Positions 36,239 to 45,942 of a DNA stretch of 64,000 bases are shown here, one piece after another. Under the pieces are notes generated by a model. The model searched no databases, had not been told where the DNA came from, and was given only the letters and a program-made list of their open reading frames with translations. A program made the position numbers and the translations under genes. Source of the DNA: Pseudomonas maumuensis (GTDB lineage: Bacteria > Pseudomonadota > Gammaproteobacteria > Pseudomonadales > Pseudomonadaceae); contig NZ_CP077077.1 of assembly GCF_019139675.1 (NCBI RefSeq), forward strand, positions 5,694,329 to 5,758,328, written 5' to 3'. Each line of letters begins with the position of its first letter. The first letter of the stretch is position 1.

Positions 36239-38244
36239 TTTCGCTTCCCTTGAAGTCGTTCGTAGTCGTCGGTGTCGCGCCTATGCGCTTCGTTCTTTGC
36301 GAATCGTCCTACTATCCGTTCTTCCTCATCCCAATCTTTACCAGTTTGTTTTTTTAACCGATCACGCGTGTGCTGCACGGTAGCCGGTCGCGCATCACGG
36401 TGAGCCCCTATGCTTTCGCGCCGAAGCTTATCTAGGTGTTCCAAATCCCAAAGTGATATATCAATATCACCATCAAGGGTGCGTTGAGTTCGTACCATCC
36501 CAAGCTGATAAAGTACTCCGGAAACCTCGATCCAAATATAGCGCATGCACATCGTAAGCACATAAACTTCGATAGGGATAACACCCGATTTAGCCACACG
36601 ATCAAACACGCCGGTCGCCACCAGGTCAGCCGATCTATATTTTCTTCCGTATAGGTAAACGGCGTCCTGTCGAATTTTACCAGGGAGTTTCAATAAGAAA
36701 TTCTTTACAGCGTCGTCAAACAACATGCCTATCGATGAATCTCGACCTCGGCTACTCCAGTAGTTCCACACACCGAGCGGCGAAGGCACGACCCCTGCTG
36801 CATACATTCTTTCTTCCATGCGCCCACTTGCGTCGGAAACCTTGTTGTCCTCAACGACTTGGAATATTTCCCGCTTGCACATCTCCACAAAATTCAAACC
36901 GCTCTTGGCGGATGTTGGCTGATCGAGTGTTTTCTTGTCTCGGGGATGCGAAGACTCGACCGAGGCCTTGGACTGACCGGAAAAGGTCGGAGTCATCTCA
37001 AAGGTGCCGAGCCAATGGATTTCAGGCTCAACGTCCCAGGCAGCTCCAGGGCCGCGGTCAAATACAATTCCTCCAGAAAGCCCCTCGCATGGCCAGTCTT
37101 CCGGCTGGATGTCGACCCCGAACAATTTACAGAATCTGACCTTATTTTGTGCCATAGAGAAAAGGCACATCCGGTATGCAGCCAAGTTTTCTTTACCTTC
37201 GGAAAATCCAATGCCAACGATGGCTCCTGATAAAACGCATACCGCACGGACTACACAAAAGCTATCAACCGCGCTGCCCTCAGTGAGGCCGGTAAGCTTT
37301 TGTGAAATATTGTATCCATCGAATTCAATCCTCTGATTCACATTGAGCAATTTCTCGGAAAAGCTTCCTTCATCTGCTAATCGAGCTCGCGTCTTGTGCT
37401 CGCCTCTTACCCCTATTGAGCGAGTCCTTTCGTCATATGTTTTTTTTACCCAATAGCTCACCTGCGATAATGACGGATAAGGATTTCCTTTGGGGTGTCG
37501 AAATTCGACTGAACTGCCTTTCTCTGTAGCGATACAACCAAATACTTCCGTGAGAATATTGCGATAGACCTTTTCCTTTGTCTTGAAGGAAGATTTGAAC
37601 TTGACATAGCCAGCTATGATTTTCTCGCGCATCGCCGGATCACATCGATAACCTGAATATTTTCCTTTCGAGGATGGACGTCCCATCTTTCGTTTGTAAC
37701 AAGGCGCGTCTCTATCCCAACCTCCTATGTCGTGAAACCTTGGCATCAGCGTCCACTTATTTCGACCAAACGTGATGTAGGTGTAAAACCACAGACGCAA
37801 ACGAGCTGGATTTTGTTTGGGTGACTGCGCTTTGGCATCTGCATTGATTATGGCGTCAGGGTCATCGCTAGCCAGAATTTCCGGCATACGAGAGACAAGG
37901 TCAGCGATTTTTAGAAATCGACGATTAACCTTTTGGTCATAGGTTTCTTTATCTGATCTTCGGCAATTTTCAAGGTGGGATACCTCTACACCTTTGATGG
38001 GTTCTAGCCAAGGCGGATAGATATCTACAGAGCGCACCTCTTCGATCAAGCCAGCCTCAAGACCCTCTTCAAATTCGAAAGTCGTCATAGTGACTAAGGA
38101 AGGTTTGATTTGTCGGCCCTGATGGTTGAATTCAACTAGTCTTGCTCGATTATGAGCAGGATCATTCAAGAGGAAATAATAAGTGATGCCCTTTGAGAGA
38201 CTGAGATAGCCCTCAGGTGCAATCAACTGTGCACCGGTAATCAC
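36235..38244 (-). CDS. tnsB: TnsB-like DDE transposase
   Basis: A 669-aa retroviral-integrase-type transposase that binds the transposon ends and joins 3' ends to the target. The triad is D309 (RIEFDGYN), D396 (IVFDRGPG) and E430 (KASVESSH); the spacings of 87 and 34 are almost those of Tn7 TnsB (88 and 35). N-terminal DNA-binding domains precede the core. It overlaps tnsA upstream and tnsC downstream by 4 bases each, so stoichiometry is set by coupling. All catalytic residues are present, so the enzyme looks active. Confidence 0.92.
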   Translation of the reverse strand: MITGAQLIAPEGYLSLSKGITYYFLLNDPAHNRARLVEFNHQGRQIKPSLVTMTTFEFEEGLEAGLIEEVRSVDIYPPWLEPIKGVEVSHLENCRRSDKETYDQKVNRRFLKIADLVSRMPEILASDDPDAIINADAKAQSPKQNPARLRLWFYTYITFGRNKWTLMPRFHDIGGWDRDAPCYKRKMGRPSSKGKYSGYRCDPAMREKIIAGYVKFKSSFKTKEKVYRNILTEVFGCIATEKGSSVEFRHPKGNPYPSLSQVSYWVKKTYDERTRSIGVRGEHKTRARLADEGSFSEKLLNVNQRIEFDGYNISQKLTGLTEGSAVDSFCVVRAVCVLSGAIVGIGFSEGKENLAAYRMCLFSMAQNKVRFCKLFGVDIQPEDWPCEGLSGGIVFDRGPGAAWDVEPEIHWLGTFEMTPTFSGQSKASVESSHPRDKKTLDQPTSAKSGLNFVEMCKREIFQVVEDNKVSDASGRMEERMYAAGVVPSPLGVWNYWSSRGRDSSIGMLFDDAVKNFLLKLPGKIRQDAVYLYGRKYRSADLVATGVFDRVAKSGVIPIEVYVLTMCMRYIWIEVSGVLYQLGMVRTQRTLDGDIDISLWDLEHLDKLRRESIGAHRDARPATVQHTRDRLKKQTGKDWDEEERIVGRFAKNEAHRRDTDDYERLQGKRK

Positions 38245-39200
38245 GAGTCATGCTCCTCAAAGAAAGCGCCGTAGATCACCAGCAAATCGCCGCCATCGGT
38301 GTCCAGGGGATGATCGATGAGAATTGGCTTGAAGAAATTAACTAACAGCCGGCGCTCCCAGATGTCCTGGTAGATCCGAGCGATAAACTGATTTGCGAAA
38401 CCCCAGCGACGACCGTATTCCAAAGCGATATATGCTACGGGGTTGCCATCGCGAACAGCGAGCTGCACATCAGCGCTGAAATCCTCCAGCAGGTTTGCTG
38501 AATGAGAGAGCTCCAAGCCATGCATAGGAAATAGAACATCCAGATTGGCTTGGACCGCTGTACTGATCTGGTCCAGTGAGAGCTGCAGCGTCCTGATCCC
38601 TGCGCTCGCGTAATAGGCCCTCTCGAGTTCAGCACGTCGCTGCGCGTGCTCCTGATCTAGTCTCTGTTGCGCTGGAGTCTTGGGGGTGGACAGACGACGC
38701 TCATAAAATGCCGCCTTGCGGTCCTTGATGCTCCAATTCACCGCATAAGGCACGCCATCACGGCCCAGAAGGTATAGAAGCAAATCTCCCTGATAGGGTG
38801 ACGGGATTCTTTGGCGGACACCGTTAGTGCAGACGGTGACCTTGTAGTGCTTGAGACCTATCTCTTCAGCGATTTCCAGAGTTCCGCGAATCGGCGGAGG
38901 GAACATTCCCTTCATGAGAGGGTGTCCCTTGAGCGGATGAGATGCACCGTACGGCCACAGCATTTTCTGCTCATGGATATCAAGCAGATTGGGGTGGTAC
39001 AGAGCGAGCTGAGTAAAGACCTTCTCGGGTGTGGATAGGGCGTGAAGAGTTCGGCCCAGCTTTCGGCTATTGAGCCGGGCAGGGCGAGACCCTTTGGGCG
39101 CTTCCCGCGGGACCGCCAGAGTTGAAGGGATGTAGCTGTCCCCCCACTGGAACCGTGCCTGACGGCTCATGATGAGGTCGTGTTTCTGCTGCTGGTCCAT
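38241..39200 (-). CDS. tnsA: TnsA-like endonuclease of the transposase
   Basis: A 319-aa restriction-enzyme-like nuclease that cuts the 5' ends of the transposon, enabling cut-and-paste movement. Candidate active-site residues are E59 (STPEKVFTQ), D139 (YQGDLLLY) and K159 (NWSIKDRK), in the E-D-K order of Tn7 TnsA. A C-terminal region would hold the TnsC-interacting part. It is the first gene of tnsABC. Its presence predicts simple insertion rather than cointegrates. Confidence 0.88.
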   Translation of the reverse strand: MDQQQKHDLIMSRQARFQWGDSYIPSTLAVPREAPKGSRPARLNSRKLGRTLHALSTPEKVFTQLALYHPNLLDIHEQKMLWPYGASHPLKGHPLMKGMFPPPIRGTLEIAEEIGLKHYKVTVCTNGVRQRIPSPYQGDLLLYLLGRDGVPYAVNWSIKDRKAAFYERRLSTPKTPAQQRLDQEHAQRRAELERAYYASAGIRTLQLSLDQISTAVQANLDVLFPMHGLELSHSANLLEDFSADVQLAVRDGNPVAYIALEYGRRWGFANQFIARIYQDIWERRLLVNFFKPILIDHPLDTDGGDLLVIYGAFFEEHDS

Positions 39201-39421
39201 CCAAACATTCCAATTTTAATTGGCTACTTCTGCCAGTCATCCGCTGGGGATAAAACGCTAGGCGCCTGGCAAACCCTTACCTGACGGGCAGGCCGCTGCT
39301 TCCGGCGTTGTGGATAACGCTCGGCTTCTTGTGGATGAGCGAAGTCGTGCAGGACTTGACGTCCCACATGCAAGGGATAGACAATGAAATGGTCAGCTCG
39401 GTAATCTGACTTATCCACAGG

Positions 39422-39447
39422 AGCCCAAGGTCGCACTTGGGCTTTTG
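39422..39447 (+). terminator. intrinsic terminator in the tnsA-tnsD gap
   Basis: AGCCCAAG pairs with CTTGGGCT across GTCGCA, followed by TTTGTCT on the + strand. No obvious + strand gene precedes it, so it may end a short RNA from the GC-rich segment. Confidence 0.55.
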
Positions 39448-39516
39448 TCTACCTGACTTCTAGAGCTCTACATCGGTTAGAGTTCTGTCACTGGTCTCTC
39501 CTGATTTTCTAGGGTA

Positions 39517-39537
39517 TTGTTCTGTTAATTAGAACAA
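39517..39537. promoter_or_regulatory. operator-like palindrome before tnsABC and tnsD
   Basis: TTGTTCT and AGAACAA form a perfect 7-bp inverted repeat with a 7-base spacer. A second palindrome, GCTAATTAGC, follows at 39584-39593. The place, between two divergent transposition units, suits a repressor such as the Xre-type protein encoded nearby (inference). Confidence 0.5.
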
Positions 39538-39804
39538 GTTGCTCTTAGTTGTTCCTCATCGGTCAACCCATAATGTTACAGCTGCTAATTAGCTGATGAC
39601 AATGGAAAAAATACGCTCTCGAAACCAATTTTTCGGCACCTTGGGCACAAGGCCAGGCTGCTCCTCTCCGAGCCAATCGAGCAGCTGAGTCGTCGACCAA
39701 CTCGTATCAAAAATTCTATAAAAAGATTTTTAATTACCTTTTCAAATTAGTTTTTCAGCTACTACCGCTAGAATTACATTGATATTTTCTTCGGTATTAC
39801 GTCG

Positions 39805-41433
39805 ATGCGCTCTCGTAGCGATGGACCACTTTCGGACTTTACTCTCCACTGGCTAGAGGATGAGATTTTCTTCAGTATCTGCGCTCGCCAGCATCTCTAT
39901 CTTGGGAACATGAAGCCGGCGTCGACGCTCACCTGGTTATTCGGATCTCCTAAGGCGGGTACCAATCATGACTTCCCTTTTAATCTTGATGCCCTAAATG
40001 AGAAAGCGAGGCTTACCTGGGGTGATTCAACGTCCATTATCTTTCGGCATACAATTCTACCTTTCTTCTTTCCATTTCAGTCCCCACAGCATGTGGCGCA
40101 AGCTGTCGCGATGCTCAAAGGCTCGACACTAGGATCGCTCAAGTACCGCCTAGGTTTACTGACTGGTCGATTTGGTGCGGAGCATCCATTAAAGGCATGC
40201 AGTGAGTGCATGATCTCAGATCGCATATCAAGCGGCGTTGCCTACTGGCATTTGATGCACCAATATCCAGGCGTTGTGCTTTGTCCAAAGCATCACCTAC
40301 ATTTGAGAGAATGTTCTAGAAACCGACAATGGTCTGGCCGTTTCCAGTGGTGTTTACCCGATGACGAGATACTGTCGCCGGAGCAACATAATGACTGGCC
40401 AGCTGATGAACTACGAAGGCTCGATACGCTTTCACGCGCAATTCATCAACTGGCGAAATACGGCAACGAAGCTAGTTTTCATCCAGACATCATTTGCAAA
40501 ACCTACAGAACTGCCCTGGCTGAGTTCAGCGCCGGTAGTGCATCGGTAGAGGGCGCCGCGGTTTCGCTCGTACGCTACATAGCGCCGCTACGGGCCTACA
40601 CGCCGTTTAGCTCTCTGCCCGCAACCACAGATGGGGCTGCGGGGCTGCTGGGGCAGCTTACCCGCCGCCCGCGTGGGCACTGCCACCCCCTCAAACACTT
40701 GATCTTCATCCAGTGGCTATTCGGCTCCCTAGATGGCTTCGTTGAGGCCTATAATCGAATGTCGATCTCGGAGCGGGTCCAAAAAGAAAACCACAATATC
40801 CACGATATTGATCGATCGACTGATTATCAACAAAGTCACCTCTCCAGCACCGGCAAAAATATTGTCCGCCGACCGAAAATACTCAAAGAACCTTTGCGAT
40901 CAAACATTCTAAGTAAACTAGCTAGCGGCGATGACAAAATAGCAGTTTGCATATCTTTCAAAATTACAATATCAACAGTTAATAAACTGTTGCGTTCAGA
41001 GCCGTACATTCGAGATCAGTGGATTACCAAGAGCAAACTACGTAATACACGTGCGTATAGGCTGGCATGGCTATCGGCGCGCAAATCTAATCCCGGCTGT
41101 GGCGTTAAATTCTTACGCTTGTGTATTCCGCACGTTTATATCTGGCTCTATCGCAATGACAAGCCATGGTTTAATTCACAAATAAATCAACTACCCAAAG
41201 ATCGGCGAGGAAATAATTCGAACATAGACTGGTTGAAGCGGGACGCTGAGCTGGCCGATTCAATTCTTAGCTTTACAAAATCTAAGTTTGGCGAGAACGC
41301 TGATATCAACAGAGAGGCGTTGTATTTTCGCTTTCCGCAATTAGCAAAATGTCTTGAACAGGATAATCACTACCCGGTGACTAAGAAACTGGTGCGCCGG
41401 CTTATTGGTAGACTTAGGAGTGGCCATAATTGA
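39805..41433 (+). CDS. tnsD: TnsD-like TniQ-family target-site selector
   Basis: A 542-aa TniQ-domain protein. The N-terminus has DEIFFSICARQHLYLG, the usual TniQ opening. A zinc site follows: C132-x2-C135 (KACSEC) and C160-x2-H163 (VVLCPKH), with YWHLMHQYPG between. The length and long helical C-terminus fit TnsD, which reads the glmS 3' end. AT-rich codon use in the C-terminal half differs from the chromosome. It is divergent from tnsA; the start has no clear ribosome site. Confidence 0.8.
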   Translation: MRSRSDGPLSDFTLHWLEDEIFFSICARQHLYLGNMKPASTLTWLFGSPKAGTNHDFPFNLDALNEKARLTWGDSTSIIFRHTILPFFFPFQSPQHVAQAVAMLKGSTLGSLKYRLGLLTGRFGAEHPLKACSECMISDRISSGVAYWHLMHQYPGVVLCPKHHLHLRECSRNRQWSGRFQWCLPDDEILSPEQHNDWPADELRRLDTLSRAIHQLAKYGNEASFHPDIICKTYRTALAEFSAGSASVEGAAVSLVRYIAPLRAYTPFSSLPATTDGAAGLLGQLTRRPRGHCHPLKHLIFIQWLFGSLDGFVEAYNRMSISERVQKENHNIHDIDRSTDYQQSHLSSTGKNIVRRPKILKEPLRSNILSKLASGDDKIAVCISFKITISTVNKLLRSEPYIRDQWITKSKLRNTRAYRLAWLSARKSNPGCGVKFLRLCIPHVYIWLYRNDKPWFNSQINQLPKDRRGNNSNIDWLKRDAELADSILSFTKSKFGENADINREALYFRFPQLAKCLEQDNHYPVTKKLVRRLIGRLRSGHN

Positions 41434-41444
41434 CCCCCTATCAG

Positions 41445-41837
41445 TCACCCCTCGCCAACGTGTTTGAGCTGATCGATACGCTTGTAGGTCTCATACAGCG
41501 AGATCAGGTCTCCTTGCGCCATGACGTCCAAGGGCGGGCGACCGTCGAAAAATGCGTTGTCGTTTGGAAGACCTGGAAAACTTGTGACGTTCGCCTGATT
41601 GGCAAAAACCGTGCGTAGGGACGCGTGGATGCCCAGGATAAGCCCGATCCGTTGTAATTGATCGACATCTAAGCTGAAGGGGGTGCGCTTATCCTCCTCG
41701 GCACGGCGGAGGGTAGAACGAGAAATTCGCAAGATCTTACAGGCTTGTCCAGGCGAAGCTTGCCAGCCGCGGATTATGCGAACAGCAGTCTTGAGTCCTA
41801 CCGTAGCCTGCTCTTGGGTTAGCTGCTGCATGCTCAT
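41445..41837 (-). CDS. Xre/MbcA/ParS-type antitoxin-like regulator, no partner toxin
   Basis: A 130-aa protein with an N-terminal helix-turn-helix (QACKILRISRSTLRRAEED) and a C-terminal toxin-binding-type DUF2384 region (NDNAFFDGRPPLDVMAQGDL then ISLYETYKRID). I start at ATG 41837 because GGAG lies 6 bases upstream. Family members normally neutralise RES-domain toxins, but none is encoded here. It lies between and convergent with the tnsD-like gene, behind the tniQ gene, so it more likely regulates transposition. Confidence 0.75.
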   Translation of the reverse strand: MSMQQLTQEQATVGLKTAVRIIRGWQASPGQACKILRISRSTLRRAEEDKRTPFSLDVDQLQRIGLILGIHASLRTVFANQANVTSFPGLPNDNAFFDGRPPLDVMAQGDLISLYETYKRIDQLKHVGEG

Positions 41838-41890
41838 CACACTCTCCATTCAAGGTCTGTGGTCAAGTCTATCCCTGGCTTCCCCAGCTG

Positions 41891-43030
41891 TCAGAGGCAG
41901 CTCAGGTCTGCAGCCCTCACCATCGGAATTCCGGGGAGTGGTTCGACTTTGAGCGGCCTCAGGTCATACAGCCGGCCTGTTGGATGCGGGAGGTTGCAGC
42001 ACGGGTAGATTTTGGGGCGACGTCGGTGGTAACTGTCAGCGCTGCTCTGTTCGTCCGAATGCGGACTGGGGTTTGGACAGGACCAATACCCCACGCCTTG
42101 CTCATAATTTTCATCGACAAAGTGGGCTGACTCACTGCCGCCTGACTGGTAGGTGCTCCACAGCGAATCAGTAACCCGACCTCGCTGTGCCAATGAGCGG
42201 ATGTCCGCTTCAAAGTCATCACAGCTCTCATACACTCCCACCACCGCATCGCAGATCCGGGCATTCATATTGGCCATAGTTTGGCCTTGGCCACCGATAC
42301 GCGCGGTCTCCAGCGCTTTGCGTAAAATCCCGAGCTCGCCGTGCAGTAACTCCATCCTTGCAGCTGCTGCGCCTTGCAGATTAGGGATGAGTGCAGCTGC
42401 TCTTTCCCAAGCAGCGCTAGCAGCGTGCAAATCGGAAATGTAGTGGGTTGACGTGCAAAGCTGGTGATAGATTTTTGCGCGACGCAACGCAGTGGGATCC
42501 TCATTGGGCACCATGGGCGCGTCAGCGAGGTGTCGGCCGCGGCACATTCGCCACATGACATCCAGGTTATGCCCCACACCGTTGAAAGGCTTATCACAGA
42601 ATGGGCAGAGATTATGAAGGACTGCGTTGTGCTTGAAGCATACGGTCACATAAGGCGCGACGTACCGCCGCCAGTAGGAGAAGCCGCGGTTCTTCAAATC
42701 TTCACGGACACATTCTGGACAGAACGAGGAATCCCACACACTGAAGCGTTCACCCTCGGAAATGTACTGCTTTCCTGAGTAGGCGTGGTCCCAGCGGGCT
42801 TTGAAGACGTGAGTCGACGCCATCATGGTGTGGCCGTGAACTAGCCGATTGAAGCCGTAGCATCCTGGCCACCCCATCGCCTCCGCAAGCCGCTTTACCT
42901 CAATCGTCTTCAGCACGTGACGGGTGCCGAGCTGATGGAAGGTCAGAGGAACGTCGATGTGCCAGCTGAGGTGCAAGTTACGCCGCACGTATGATGCGAG
43001 CGATTCGTCGGGCTGAATGGGCAATGGCAT
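41891..43030 (-). CDS. tniQ: second TniQ-family protein
   Basis: A 379-aa TniQ protein that begins PLPIQPDESLASYVRRNLHL, the canonical N-terminus. It has two zinc knuckles: C104-x2-C107 (FCPEC) with C131-x2-H134 (VCFKH), and C142-x2-C145 (LCPFC). The YWRRYVAPYVTVC spacing is typical. TniQ proteins direct target choice with TnsC. It is the gene nearest glmS, and no clear ribosome site precedes it. Having two TniQ proteins suggests two target modes or a division of labour. Confidence 0.85.
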   Translation of the reverse strand: MPLPIQPDESLASYVRRNLHLSWHIDVPLTFHQLGTRHVLKTIEVKRLAEAMGWPGCYGFNRLVHGHTMMASTHVFKARWDHAYSGKQYISEGERFSVWDSSFCPECVREDLKNRGFSYWRRYVAPYVTVCFKHNAVLHNLCPFCDKPFNGVGHNLDVMWRMCRGRHLADAPMVPNEDPTALRRAKIYHQLCTSTHYISDLHAASAAWERAAALIPNLQGAAAARMELLHGELGILRKALETARIGGQGQTMANMNARICDAVVGVYESCDDFEADIRSLAQRGRVTDSLWSTYQSGGSESAHFVDENYEQGVGYWSCPNPSPHSDEQSSADSYHRRRPKIYPCCNLPHPTGRLYDLRPLKVEPLPGIPMVRAADLSCL

Positions 43031-43084
43031 TGAGGGCGCCGAAGCAGGTTACGTGAAAGGAAACGGAAGAAAGGAAGGCCGTCT

Positions 43085-43118
43085 ACAGAGAGGGAGCCAG
43101 GGGCGGCTCCCTCTCTGT
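43085..43118 (+). terminator. perfect 14-bp hairpin at the transposon right end
   Basis: ACAGAGAGGGAGCC pairs perfectly with GGCTCCCTCTCTGT over AGGGGC. On the + strand GACAGTTTTT follows, so it may act as a terminator shielding glmS from + strand transcription. Equally it could be part of the transposon end. Confidence 0.55.
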
Positions 43119-43153
43119 GACAGTTTTTAATCTCAGAAACAGTTTTTAATCTC
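43119..43153 (-). repeat. candidate right-end TnsB-type repeats
   Basis: On the - strand GAGATTAAAAACTGT occurs twice, about 20 bases apart, followed by TTCT and CACA respectively. Closely spaced repeats of about 20 bp at the glmS-proximal end are what TnsB-binding sites look like in Tn7-type right ends. Confidence 0.6.
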
Positions 43154-43184
43154 CGAGATCACTCCCTTTGCAACAGCAGTAGCG

Positions 43185-45020
<1,836 letters not shown>

Positions 45021-45032
45021 AAGATGTTGCTC

Positions 45033-45800
45033 CTAGCTGATAGCGGCGCAGATAAGGGTGATGCCGCGGGCTTGAATCCGGTCGCGTGCCTCGGCGGGCA
45101 GGCGATCATCAGTAATCAGGGTGTTCACGCTGCCCCAGGGCAGCTCGAGGTTGGGGATCTTGCGACCGACCTTGTCCGACTCGACCATGACGATCACCTC
45201 GCGGGCCACTTCGGCCATGACCCGGCTCAACCCCAGCAGTTCGTTGAAGGTGGTGGTGCCACGCTCCAGGTCGATGCCGTCGGCGCCGATGAACAGCTGG
45301 TCGAAGTCGTATGAGCGTAGTACCTGCTCGGCCACCTGGCCCTGGAAGGACTCCGAGTGCGGGTCCCAGGTACCACCGGTCATCAGCAGGACGGGTTCAT
45401 GCTCTTGTTCGCTGATAGCCCGGGCTACATTGAGCGAGTTGGTCATCACCACCAGGCCTGGCTGGCGCCCGAGCTGCGGGATCATTGCCGCCGTGGTGCT
45501 GCCGCTGTCGATGATGATGCGCGCGTGTTCGCGAATGCGCTCGACTGCCGCACGGGCTATGGCCTGCTTGTAGAGGGACACCGGTTGGACCGTGTCGCCC
45601 AGCAGCTCCTGGGGCATGGTCACCGCGCCACCGTAACGGCGCAGCAGCAGGCCGTTGGCCTCCAGGGCGGCGAGATCCTTGCGGATGGTCACTTCGGAGG
45701 TTTCGAAACGCTTGGCCAAGGCGTCGACACTGACCTCGCCCTGCTCGTTGAGCAAGGCCAGGATATTGTGGCGCCGTTGTGGTGTATTTCGTTTCGACAT
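45033..45800 (-). CDS. glmR: DeoR/GlpR-family transcriptional regulator, GlmR-like
   Basis: A 255-aa repressor with an N-terminal DeoR winged helix (RRHNILALLNEQGEVSVDAL and ETSEVTIRKDLAALE) and a C-terminal sugar-phosphate-sensing domain (IIDSGSTTAAMIPQL, then FIGADGIDLERG). In Pseudomonas this gene stands between glmU and glmS and is taken to control amino-sugar metabolism. It is probably co-transcribed with glmS (12-base gap). The sensed ligand cannot be told from sequence. Confidence 0.88.
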   Translation of the reverse strand: MSKRNTPQRRHNILALLNEQGEVSVDALAKRFETSEVTIRKDLAALEANGLLLRRYGGAVTMPQELLGDTVQPVSLYKQAIARAAVERIREHARIIIDSGSTTAAMIPQLGRQPGLVVMTNSLNVARAISEQEHEPVLLMTGGTWDPHSESFQGQVAEQVLRSYDFDQLFIGADGIDLERGTTTFNELLGLSRVMAEVAREVIVMVESDKVGRKIPNLELPWGSVNTLITDDRLPAEARDRIQARGITLICAAIS

Positions 45801-45887
45801 GTCGATTTAAGTTTCGGTTCGAAAGATAAGTGTTGCAATCAAAACCTAAGTCGATCGATTCGTCAAGTCGGGCATTAACCGGCAAAT

Positions 45888-45918
45888 AAAAAGGCCGACT
45901 TATTCACATAAGCCGGCC
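45888..45918 (-). terminator. intrinsic terminator after glmU
   Basis: On the - strand GGCCGGCTTAT pairs with ATAAGTCGGCC across GTGA, followed by TTTTTATTTG. It lies 25 bases past the glmU stop and just before the glmR promoter region. Confidence 0.88.
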
Positions 45919-45942
45919 CTGTGCAAAAGCGCTGTGGATAAC

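Larger units (their letters stand above)
39201..39804. promoter_or_regulatory. divergent control region of tnsABC and the tnsD-like gene
   Basis: The 600-base gap contains two exact DnaA boxes (TGTGGATAA at 39309-39317, TTATCCACA at 39411-39419), a terminator-like hairpin, two palindromes and an AT-rich stretch before the tnsD-like gene. A 70-codon leftward frame (39224-39436) with proline- and arginine-rich content spans the GC-rich half; I see no family and give it little weight. Confidence 0.5.
17880..43160. mobile_element. Tn7-like transposon with defence cargo, inserted at attTn7 behind glmS
   Basis: The element holds tnsA, tnsB, tnsC, a TnsD-like gene and a second tniQ gene at its glmS-proximal end, and about 17 kb of lower-GC cargo dominated by antiphage systems. 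Its right edge lies near 43142-43160, 25-45 bases past the glmS stop, where Tn7 elements insert in pseudomonads. Similar ATTAAAA(A)CTGTCnCAG units lie in inverted orientation at 17883 (left, + strand) and near 43130 (right, - strand). The exact end bases and the 5-bp target duplication are not resolved. No tnsE and no CRISPR array were seen. Confidence 0.85.

Noticed and set aside
41837..43030. A RES-domain toxin partner for the Xre/MbcA-ParS-type protein.
   Set aside because: The neighbours are both TniQ proteins; no RES-like frame exists on either side.
17880..43160. CRISPR array, Cas genes or TnsE (CAST or Tn7 second pathway).
   Set aside because: No regular repeat-spacer array and no Cas-like or TnsE-like frame was seen in the element.
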